DNA of 8,140 nt. It comes from Oscillibacter sp. GTDB lineage: Bacteria; Bacillota; Clostridia; Oscillospirales; Oscillospiraceae. Position numbers and translations under genes: made by a program. The DNA lies in assembly GCA_022796315.1 (NCBI GenBank), contig JAAWIL010000087.1, positions 1 to 8,140 of the forward strand. Direction: 5' to 3'. The notes under the pieces were generated by a model. The model was not told where the DNA came from. It ran no database searches and saw nothing but the letters and a program-made list of their open reading frames with translations. Shown here piece by piece: positions 1 to 7,272 of the stretch. Within the stretch, counting starts at the first letter, position 1; each line of letters begins with the position of its first letter.

Positions 1-24
1 CTTGCCATCCGTCAGGATGCCTGC

Positions 25-53
25 GGATTTTTGCCTTGCAGGGCAAAAAATCC
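25..53. repeat. A/T-rich palindrome (stem-loop)
   Basis: GGATTTTTGCC (25-35) is the reverse complement of GGCAAAAAATCC (42-53) except for one extra A, separated by a 6-base loop. The arm order is T-run, GCC, loop, GGC, A-run. This is opposite to an intrinsic terminator, which needs A-rich then T-rich flanks around a GC stem, so I do not call it a terminator. It lies inside the inferred outer part of repeat copy 1 and could be a protein-binding palindrome or part of that element. Confidence 0.5.
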
Positions 54-55
54 AC

Positions 56-84
56 TCGCCAATCCATACACGTCGAGATATTAA
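56..84 (+). promoter_or_regulatory. Weak candidate sigma-A promoter
   Basis: TCGCCA (56-61, 4 of 6 to TTGACA) and TATTAA (79-84, 4 of 6 to TATAAT) are separated by 17 bp, upstream of the gene at 110. The -10 falls inside the conserved repeat core. The equivalent place in repeat copy 2 reads TTTTAA with no recognisable -35, so the repeat as a whole is not clearly a promoter. Confidence 0.25.
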
Positions 85-109
85 ACAGGCTCTAAGAAAG
101 GGGATTTCG

Positions 110-982
110 ATGGAAAAGAACGGGCGGGACTGGATCAAGCTCCTGACATTGACCCTGTGCGCGGTTTTGCTTTTCGTGAATTTCCAGCAGGGGAGGCGGC
201 TGGAGGAGCTGGAACGCCGGGTGTCCGACGCGCAGATTGCGATTATGGACGATATCCGCAATATGGAATCCTCCGTTTACCGGCAGATGGAGGAGGCCAA
301 CACCCTGGTTCGGGATTGGGAGTACAGCACCTCTGTGAATGAAAACCGCTGGCTGCTGGTGGACCTCTCCGTGACTTTGAAGGAGTGGCAGGCGGACACG
401 GTGGCGGAACTGCTGTGGAGCAGTGGAAACGCCTCCATGAGAGAGGGGTATGTCCCCCTTTTGGGGGACGCCGCCGGGCGGTTCCGCGGAACATTGGAGT
501 TGCCTCTGTCTGAGTTCTCCGGGGATTTGCAGTTTGATGTGAAGATTGTCAATGGCGAGGTGCAGCGCCGAGAAAGGCTGGGAGGCTGGCAGGACGTTGC
601 GATGCTGCTGCCTCTGCAGATTTCCAGCAGCGGCTACGGCGGACCGGAATATCAGAACGGCATATTTTCTGTAGATAATTACTGTTTGTATTTGATTAAC
701 CGGGTCGGCGAGTTCGCGGCGGCGGAGGAGCCGGTGTTCTTCCTCCAGAGAAACGGGGTAACCGTCTGGGAGGCAGAGGCCGCCGCGCTGGAGGAAGGCG
801 GGTATTTCACTGACGGGACCGCAGAGGCGGAAGGTCAGGCGGGAGACACCATGGCGATGTTCTTCACCTGCCGGGATGCCAGCGGCCTGCGCTATACCTT
901 CCCGCTGGAGAGCTGGGAGATCGCCAAGGACATCATCCGGAATACGGCCCCGGCGGCGAGCCCGATATTGTCCTGGGATTGA
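110..982 (+). CDS. Membrane-anchored protein of unknown function
   Basis: The product is 290 residues; I do not recognise the family. It has a short basic N-terminus, then one hydrophobic segment at about residues 11-24, fitting a signal anchor. A heptad-like charged stretch at about 28-66 (REL/EEL/ERR pattern, few helix breakers) looks like a short coiled coil and could mediate oligomerisation. The remaining 220 residues alternate polar and hydrophobic positions with many Gly and aromatic residues, as in an extracytoplasmic beta-rich domain. The start at ATG 110 is preferred because AAAGGGG (97-103) lies 6 bases upstream. The frame stays open to position 2, but that part runs through the repeat and has no ribosome binding site. 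The stop at 980-982 overlaps the GAGGAG of truA, so the two genes are probably co-transcribed. The coding call is firm; the function is unknown. Confidence 0.8.
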   Translation: MEKNGRDWIKLLTLTLCAVLLFVNFQQGRRLEELERRVSDAQIAIMDDIRNMESSVYRQMEEANTLVRDWEYSTSVNENRWLLVDLSVTLKEWQADTVAELLWSSGNASMREGYVPLLGDAAGRFRGTLELPLSEFSGDLQFDVKIVNGEVQRRERLGGWQDVAMLLPLQISSSGYGGPEYQNGIFSVDNYCLYLINRVGEFAAAEEPVFFLQRNGVTVWEAEAAALEEGGYFTDGTAEAEGQAGDTMAMFFTCRDASGLRYTFPLESWEIAKDIIRNTAPAASPILSWD

Positions 983-991
983 GGAGAACCT

Positions 992-1747
992 ATGCGCAAC
1001 ATCGCCTTAAAACTCATGTATAACGGCACCGCCTATCACGGCTGGCAGGTGCAGAAAAACGCGGTCACGGTCTGCGAGACACTGCAAAGGGCCCTGGAGA
1101 AGATCACCGGGGCCCCGGTGCATCTCACCGGATGCGGGCGCACCGACGCCGGCGTCCACGCGGAGCGCTATGTGGCCAACTTCCGCACGGAGAGCCGCAT
1201 CCCCGTGGAGCGGCTGCCCTTTGCCGTGAACACCCATACGCCGGAGGACATCGCCGTCCGGGAGGCGCTGGAGGTGGACGAGGGGTTCAATGCCATCGGG
1301 TCCTGCATCAAGAAGGAGTACACCTACCGGATCTATAACTCCCGTGTGAAGAACCCCTTCTATGTGAACCGGGCTTACTTCTATCCCAAGCGGCTGGATG
1401 AGGCCTTTTTGGACCGGGCGGCGAATCTGTTTGTGGGGACCCACGACTTCGCGGCGGTGCGGTCCGTGGGCACGGAGACGAAGTCCACCGTCCGCACGAT
1501 CTACTGGTGCGGCGTCACCCGCCAGGGGGAACTGCTGGAACTCCGGGTCTGCGCCGACGGATTTCTGTATAACATGGTACGGGCCATTACCGGCACGGTT
1601 CTCTACGCGGCGGAGGGGAAATTCCTTCCGGAGGACATCCCCGCGATTTTGGAGAGCAGAGACCGGACGGCGGCGGGACCCACCGCACCCCCCGGCGGGC
1701 TGTACCTGACAAGACTTTGGTATGAGGATGAACGGCTCAATGACTGA
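992..1747 (+). CDS. truA: tRNA pseudouridine(38-40) synthase TruA
   Basis: TruA isomerises uridines 38, 39 and 40 of the tRNA anticodon stem-loop to pseudouridine in the cytoplasm, with no cofactor. The 251-residue length is normal for the family. Family signatures in order: YHGWQ near residues 15-19; the catalytic motif GRTDAGVHA at 49-57, with D52 as the nucleophilic aspartate; KKEYTYRI at 107-114; FLYNMVR at 191-197; and GPTAPPGGLYL at 229-239 near the C-terminus. All key residues are present, so it should be active. The start ATG has GAGGAG (981-986) 5 bases upstream, overlapping the previous stop codon. The 3' end overlaps the next gene by 8 bases (ATGACTGA), which suggests translational coupling. 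Confidence 0.97.
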   Translation: MRNIALKLMYNGTAYHGWQVQKNAVTVCETLQRALEKITGAPVHLTGCGRTDAGVHAERYVANFRTESRIPVERLPFAVNTHTPEDIAVREALEVDEGFNAIGSCIKKEYTYRIYNSRVKNPFYVNRAYFYPKRLDEAFLDRAANLFVGTHDFAAVRSVGTETKSTVRTIYWCGVTRQGELLELRVCADGFLYNMVRAITGTVLYAAEGKFLPEDIPAILESRDRTAAGPTAPPGGLYLTRLWYEDERLND

Positions 1748-2909
1748 GGGAAAGCGAAAGGGGCCCCAGGACGGGGAGAAGCAGCGGCCCGGCGGGCTGA
1801 GGCGGTTTTTGATCTTTTTGCTGGTGCTGGTGTCGGTGCTGGGCGTGGTGATGGCGGCGGCCTACCGGGACGGAACCGGCTTTGATGTGCTGCGCCGCAG
1901 TCTCAGCTACCGGGGCAAGACCTCCGGGGGCCAGACAGTCTACAAATATGACGCCGGGGCCCGCAACCGTTTTGCCAATCTGGACGGTGCCCTGGTGATC
2001 CTGTCCGACACCCACCTGCAGGTGCTGAGCGAGGAGGGGGAGGAGGTCTGGTCCACCACGGTGAATATGAAGGCCCCGGCCCTGCACCAGAGCGGAAACC
2101 GGGCGGTGGCCTATGACGTGGGCGGTACGGAGCTCTATGTGGTGGGTCCCACGGGAGAGCTGATGCACCAGAGCGTCAAGGAGACGGAGCCGCTGCTCTC
2201 CGCCCGGCTCAACGAGGACGGCTGGCTGGCCGTGACGGCGGAGAAGCAGACCTACAAGGGCTGCGTCACCGTGTACAACCAGGGACTGGAGGCGGTGTTC
2301 GCCTTCAACTCCTCCGACCGGTTTGTGACGGACGCCTGCGTGGGCCGGGGAGGGCGGTATCTGGCCGCGGTGACCCTGGGCCAGGAGACCGGCGTGTTCG
2401 TCAGCAGCGTGGTGCTCTACAACATGGAGGAGGAGCAGCCCATGGCCAGCTATGACATAGCCGACGGGCTGGTGGCCGCCATCGCGGAGCATAACGGCCG
2501 GCTGGTCACCGTGTCCGACACCTGCCTGACCCTGGCGGAGCTGGGGGGGACGGTCGCGGCCACATACTTTTACAGCGACGTGTACCTCCGGGGGTACACC
2601 CTGGGCGGGGAGGAGTTCCTCGCCCTGCTCCTGAACCGCTACCAGTCCGGCAGCGTGGGGCAGCTGGTGACGCTGGACCGGAACGGCGCCGTGCTGGGCT
2701 CCCTGGAGGTCAGCCAGGAGGTGCTGGGCCTCTCCGCCGCCGGACGGTATCTGGCGGTGCTGTATGCGGACCGGCTGGTGATCTACAACCAGGATCTGCA
2801 GGTATACGCCTCCCTGAACGGCACGGACTTCGCCTCCGGCGTGCTGATGCGGCCGGACGGGTCGGCGCTGCTGCTGTCGGCCAGCTCCGCCAGGCTGTTC
2901 CTGCCGTGA
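1740..2909 (+). CDS. Signal-anchored propeller-like protein, probably DUF5711
   Basis: The 389-residue product has a basic, Gln/Pro-rich cytoplasmic tail, one transmembrane segment at about residues 22-41, and a long outside domain. That domain is built from repeating short strands of the type 'LVILSDTHLQVLSEEGEEVWS' (broken here: LVILSDTHLQ then VLSEEGEEVW), 'ELYVVGPTGEL', 'CVTVYNQGLE' and 'RLVIYNQDLQVYAS', as in WD/PQQ-like beta-propellers. Sequence character and the FDVLRRSLSYRG stretch after the anchor fit what I recall of the DUF5711 family of Clostridia, but I could not search. I saw no catalytic motif; a scaffold or sensor role is only a guess. ATG codons at 1722, 1728 and 1740 are in frame. 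I chose 1740 because it gives the short ATGACTGA overlap with truA and leaves GAGG (1724-1727) upstream, although the 12-base gap is long. With 1722 the protein would be 395 residues. Confidence 0.75.
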   Translation: MTEGKRKGPQDGEKQRPGGLRRFLIFLLVLVSVLGVVMAAAYRDGTGFDVLRRSLSYRGKTSGGQTVYKYDAGARNRFANLDGALVILSDTHLQVLSEEGEEVWSTTVNMKAPALHQSGNRAVAYDVGGTELYVVGPTGELMHQSVKETEPLLSARLNEDGWLAVTAEKQTYKGCVTVYNQGLEAVFAFNSSDRFVTDACVGRGGRYLAAVTLGQETGVFVSSVVLYNMEEEQPMASYDIADGLVAAIAEHNGRLVTVSDTCLTLAELGGTVAATYFYSDVYLRGYTLGGEEFLALLLNRYQSGSVGQLVTLDRNGAVLGSLEVSQEVLGLSAAGRYLAVLYADRLVIYNQDLQVYASLNGTDFASGVLMRPDGSALLLSASSARLFLP

Positions 2910-3037
2910 CCTGCGGCGGTCCCTCCAGGAAGTGCTGTTTTGGGCGCCGGATTTCCAGGCCTTCCGGGTTTTGCGGAAAGTGTGAGAATTTAGCCCATGT
3001 GTTCACAAAACATTTACAGGCGGAAAGGTAGGCAATC

Positions 3038-3691
3038 GTGACAATACCTGTTATAATAGACCTCATTGCGGCGGCGGTGCTGGCGGGTTTCGCGCTCTTT
3101 GGAGCCCGGCGGGGCCTCTTCCGGACGCTGGCGGGGATTTTGATCATCGTTCTGGCCATGGTGGGAGCCCGGATGGCGGCCGGCGCGGCGGCTCCCCGGG
3201 CGGCGGAGTTTCTGACGCCGGTCATGGAGCGCCATATCCAGCGCCAGCTGGATAAAACGCTGCCCCCCGTCCCCGACGTCCCGGGACAGATGCCGGAGGA
3301 CGCCGCCTATGGCCCGGAGGAGCTTCTGGAGCTGCTGGGCATGGGGGGAGCGCAGCTGGAGACCCTGGCGGAGGAGATCCGGGAGACGGTCCGGGACACC
3401 GGGGCCTCCCTGCTGACGGCGGCGGCCGGGAGCATGGTGGAGTCGCTGCTCTACGGCGCCTTTTACGCGCTGGCCTTTACGGCGGCGGCGGTGGTGCTGC
3501 GTCTGGCGGCAAGGGTGCTGGACCAGGTGCTGAAGCTGCCGGTGCTCCATGGCGCCAACGCCCTCGGCGGCGCGGCGGCGGGACTGCTGGAGGGCGCCTT
3601 GGTGCTGCTGGTGCTGACGCTGGTGCTGCAGAGGCTGGGCGCGCCTCTGGAGGGAAGCCGGCTTTTGAAAATCGTTTACGTATTTTTATAA
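3038..3691 (+). CDS. cvpA: CvpA family membrane protein
   Basis: This 217-residue integral membrane protein has about four hydrophobic segments (roughly 4-22, 30-48, 141-160 and 177-199). Helix 1 is followed by a G-x-R-R-G-L-F-R turn at 22-29, the CvpA hallmark (usually GxxRGxxR). The C-terminal part carries LDQVLKLPVLHGANALGG at 161-178, ending in the family's N-x-x-x-G-G and a small-residue-rich last helix. A loop of about 90 residues, acidic and amphipathic, sits between helices 2 and 3 and is longer than in many short CvpA proteins. CvpA was first tied to colicin V production in E. coli, and in other bacteria to envelope integrity; its biochemical role is not settled. The start is GTG 3038, with AGGTAGG (3026-3032) 5 bases upstream; no ATG at the N-terminus would retain helix 1. 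The 128-bp gap upstream has no convincing promoter. The 3' end contains the promoter of the next gene. Confidence 0.9.
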   Translation: MTIPVIIDLIAAAVLAGFALFGARRGLFRTLAGILIIVLAMVGARMAAGAAAPRAAEFLTPVMERHIQRQLDKTLPPVPDVPGQMPEDAAYGPEELLELLGMGGAQLETLAEEIRETVRDTGASLLTAAAGSMVESLLYGAFYALAFTAAAVVLRLAARVLDQVLKLPVLHGANALGGAAAGLLEGALVLLVLTLVLQRLGAPLEGSRLLKIVYVFL

Positions 3692-3692
3692 T
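3665..3692 (+). promoter_or_regulatory. Sigma-A-type promoter for the Clp ATPase gene
   Basis: TTGAAA (3665-3670, 5 of 6 to consensus) and TATAAT (3687-3692, 6 of 6) are 16 bp apart. This is the best promoter match in the window. It lies over the last codons and stop of cvpA, and transcription would begin near 3699-3700. It gives the Clp gene its own transcript, with a leader of about 48 bases that opens with a strong hairpin. I see neither a CtsR direct heptad repeat nor a CIRCE inverted repeat around it, so control by the usual Firmicute heat-shock repressors is not supported here. Confidence 0.75.
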
Positions 3693-3703
3693 TCATAGGG
3701 CGC

Positions 3704-3733
3704 GGTCCGCAGGCCTGCGGCCAATGGGTTTTT
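3704..3733 (+). promoter_or_regulatory. Leader hairpin with T5 run before clpE
   Basis: CCGCAGGCCTGCGG (3707-3720) is a perfect 14-base palindrome, extended by GG (3704-3705) pairing with CC (3721-3722) around a one-base bulge. Five T residues follow at 3729-3733, directly before the GGAGG (3734-3738) ribosome binding site. In RNA it would form a stem near the 5' end of the transcript predicted from the 3665-3692 promoter. It could stabilise the 5' end, weakly terminate transcripts arriving from cvpA (the T-run is displaced by 6 bases), or, as DNA, be an operator palindrome just downstream of the start site. The sequence does not decide between these. Confidence 0.5.
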
Positions 3734-3747
3734 GGAGGTTATCAACA

Positions 3748-6060
<2,313 letters not shown>

Positions 6061-6085
6061 CACGGAAGCGGAGGATGCGGAGATT

Positions 6086-6100
6086 CGGCGCTTTGCGCCG
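6086..6100 (+). promoter_or_regulatory. Small perfect hairpin before the four-Cys gene
   Basis: CGGCGC (6086-6091), a TTT loop and GCGCCG (6095-6100) form a perfect 6-bp GC stem that ends exactly where the GGGAGGAG ribosome binding site (6101-6108) begins. There is no T-run after it, so it is not a terminator. It may mark the 3' side of clpE or influence translation of the downstream gene. Confidence 0.4.
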
Positions 6101-6112
6101 GGGAGGAGACCG

Positions 6113-6322
6113 ATGCTGTTTCGGAAGAATATAGACCCCCGGTGCGCCTACTGCCGCCGGGGCCGGCAGATCAACGAGCGGGAGGTGGCCTGTGTGAAGC
6201 GGGGCGTCGTGCCGGCGGAGCACCACTGCCGGGCCTTTCGCTATGACCCCCTGAAACGGACTCCGCCCCGGCCGGCGTCCCTGGACACGGGGAGGCTGCG
6301 GGAAGAGGATTTTTCCATCTGA
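6113..6322 (+). CDS. Small four-cysteine protein, putative metal-binding
   Basis: The product is 69 residues and very basic in its first half. Four cysteines, C11-x2-C14-x12-C27-x11-C39, with H37-H38 just before the last, have the look of a small zinc-ribbon-like fold. The C-terminal third has a conserved-looking FRYDPLKRTPP stretch and ends acidic (REEDFS). No signal peptide or membrane segment is visible, so it is probably cytoplasmic. The coding call rests on a strong GGGAGGAG (6101-6108) 4 bases upstream of ATG 6113, the structured cysteine pattern, and the 52-base gap behind clpE in the same direction. It is probably read with clpE, which itself has a zinc domain; any functional link is speculation. 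I do not know a named family. A few similar short proteins of Clostridia come to mind, but I could not verify this. Confidence 0.75.
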   Translation: MLFRKNIDPRCAYCRRGRQINEREVACVKRGVVPAEHHCRAFRYDPLKRTPPRPASLDTGRLREEDFSI

Positions 6323-6410
6323 GCGCCTGGTTCGGATCTGTGTCCGGAGGGCGGTTCTAAAAAAATGCTGCATTCAGGCGCGGGGAGATTTTAAACAGGC
6401 TCTTAGACAG
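6319..6410 (+). repeat. Short dispersed repeat, copy 2, with imperfect terminal inverted repeats
   Basis: The right part (6385-6410) is the second copy of the core at 75-100, with 23 of 26 bases identical. The stretch at 6319-6339 pairs with the reverse complement of 6386-6406 at 15 of 21 positions (shared pattern CT-AG-GCCTG-TT...ATCT), so this copy looks like a unit of about 88 bp with degenerate inverted ends. Its left end covers the stop codon of the small four-Cys gene, and its right end abuts the hairpin at 6408-6431. This is the arrangement expected of a MITE-like insertion remnant. The left-end match is weak enough that chance cannot be excluded, whereas the core match is strong. Confidence 0.5.
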
Positions 6411-6440
6411 GCGCCCCGCCGGGGGCGCCTGCCGCGTTTT
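6408..6440 (+). terminator. Strong GC hairpin with T4, terminator-like or leader structure
   Basis: CAGGCGCCCC (6408-6417) pairs perfectly with GGGGCGCCTG (6422-6431) around a GCCG tetraloop, giving a 10-bp very stable stem. TTTT (6437-6440) follows after 5 bases. As a terminator it would end transcripts from clpE and the four-Cys gene, but the T-run is short and displaced, and the ribosome binding site of the next gene (GGAAGGAG, 6441-6448) begins at once. It could equally be a leader hairpin or attenuator of the redox gene. No separate promoter is visible between it and ATG 6457, which argues against full termination unless transcription starts inside the repeat. Confidence 0.5.
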
Positions 6441-6456
6441 GGAAGGAGAACGAACG

Positions 6457-7272
6457 ATGAACATCGAAAAGGTCTGGGCGCTGTACTACAGCGCCTCCGG
6501 CACCACGGACCGGGCGGTGAACACCCTGGCGGAGGAGCTGGCCGCCAGGCTGGACCTGCCCCTGGAGCGGGTGAGCTTCACGAGGCCCGCGGAACGGGCC
6601 AAGGACTATGCCTTCCGGGAGACGGACCTGGTTGTGGTAGGCTGTCCCACCTATGCCGGGCGGATGCCCAACCGGATCATGCCGGATTTCCGGGAGAGAC
6701 TCCGGGGCGGCGGCGCCTTGGCGGTGCCGGTGGTGCTGTTTGGCAACCGCAGCTATGACGGCTCCCTGGCGGAGCTCCGGGCGGTGCTGGAGGGGAACGG
6801 GTTCCGTCCCGTCGCCGCCGGGGCCTTCGTGGGCCGCCACGCCTTCACGGACCAGCTGGGAACGGACCGGCCCGACTGGGACGACAAGAAACGGCTGCGG
6901 GACTTCGCGCGTCAGATCGCGGAGAAGATCCAGGGCGGAGACCGGACTCCGGTCCAGGTGCCCGGGGACCCGTCGGCGGCCTACTACGTCCCCAAGGGGA
7001 GAGACGGCCAGCCGGTGAACTTTCTGAAGGCCAAGCCCAAGACGGATTTGTCCAAGTGCTGCAACTGCGGCGTCTGTGCCCGGGCCTGCCCCATGGGGGC
7101 CATTGACCCGAGGAATGTGGCCCTGGTGCCGGGGCTGTGCATCAAGTGCCACGCCTGTGTGCGCAAGTGTACCCATCACGCCAAGTTTTTTGACGATCCG
7201 GACTTCTTGTCCCATGTGGCCATGCTGGAGGAAGCGTTCCAAGAGCCGAAGGAGAACGAGGTGTTCCTATGA
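6457..7272 (+). CDS. Flavodoxin-like / 2[4Fe-4S] ferredoxin fusion (EFR1-type)
   Basis: The 271-residue, soluble-looking product joins two electron carriers. The N-terminal flavodoxin-like domain (about 1-160) starts with a beta strand and the phosphate loop YYSASGTT (10-17), a variant of the FMN-binding S/T-x-T-G-x-T loop, and has VGCPTYAGRMPN (61-72) in the second flavin loop position. After a linker of about 40 residues, the ferredoxin part has two cluster motifs: C201-x2-C204-x2-C207-x3-C211-P and C228-x2-C231-x2-C234-x3-C238. The second ends in Cys-Thr instead of the usual Cys-Pro. All eight cluster ligands are present, so it should shuttle low-potential electrons in an anaerobe; the partner is unknown. 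I start at ATG 6457, with GGAAGGAG (6441-6448) 8 bases upstream; an in-frame TTG at 6439 precedes that site. The stop overlaps the next start (ATGA). The domain assignment is firm, the EFR1 family name less so. Confidence 0.88.
   Translation: MNIEKVWALYYSASGTTDRAVNTLAEELAARLDLPLERVSFTRPAERAKDYAFRETDLVVVGCPTYAGRMPNRIMPDFRERLRGGGALAVPVVLFGNRSYDGSLAELRAVLEGNGFRPVAAGAFVGRHAFTDQLGTDRPDWDDKKRLRDFARQIAEKIQGGDRTPVQVPGDPSAAYYVPKGRDGQPVNFLKAKPKTDLSKCCNCGVCARACPMGAIDPRNVALVPGLCIKCHACVRKCTHHAKFFDDPDFLSHVAMLEEAFQEPKENEVFL

Larger units (their letters stand above)
17..100 (+). repeat. Short dispersed repeat, copy 1 (core 75-100)
   Basis: The core at 75-100 matches 6385-6410 at 23 of 26 bases, including an exact 13-base stretch, TTAAACAGGCTCT (81-93). 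Widening to 71-100 versus 6381-6410 gives 25 of 30. Less similar landmarks occur in the same order upstream in both copies: GCCTG, CGGAT, AGGGC, an A6-7 run, then the core. This suggests two diverged members of one unit of about 80-90 bp, but the outer limits are inference. The core ends inside the purine-rich ribosome binding site of the gene starting at 110. Read on the other strand the core begins GAGCCTGTTTAA, which resembles terminal inverted repeats of some insertion sequences. A MITE-like remnant or a leader/promoter module are both possible. Confidence 0.5.

Noticed and set aside
2..109. In-frame extension of the first gene upstream of ATG 110
   Set aside because: The 36 extra codons run through the palindrome and repeat, have no ribosome binding site, and would precede a normal basic-then-hydrophobic anchor start.
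1722..1739. Earlier ATG starts (1722, 1728) for the gene overlapping truA
   Set aside because: They have a worse or too-close ribosome binding site; 1740 gives the typical short stop/start overlap. Not fully excluded.
2947..2972. Possible terminator between the propeller-like gene and cvpA
   Set aside because: Only a 5-bp stem (CCGGA/TCCGG) with an 11-base loop and T4. Too weak to call, and it competes with another weak hairpin at 2962-2978.
3052..3057. Perfect TATAAT just inside cvpA
   Set aside because: There is no -35 match 15-19 bp upstream, and it lies downstream of the well-supported GTG start. It is explained by the Val-Ile-Ile codons.
3693..3747. CtsR or CIRCE heat-shock operator upstream of clpE
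   Set aside because: Neither the CtsR heptad direct repeat nor the TTAGCACTC-N9-GAGTGCTAA pattern is present in the leader or promoter.
3724..3747. Upstream ATG 3724 for clpE
   Set aside because: It lies before the GGAGG site and adds eight residues ahead of the zinc domain with no ribosome binding site of its own.
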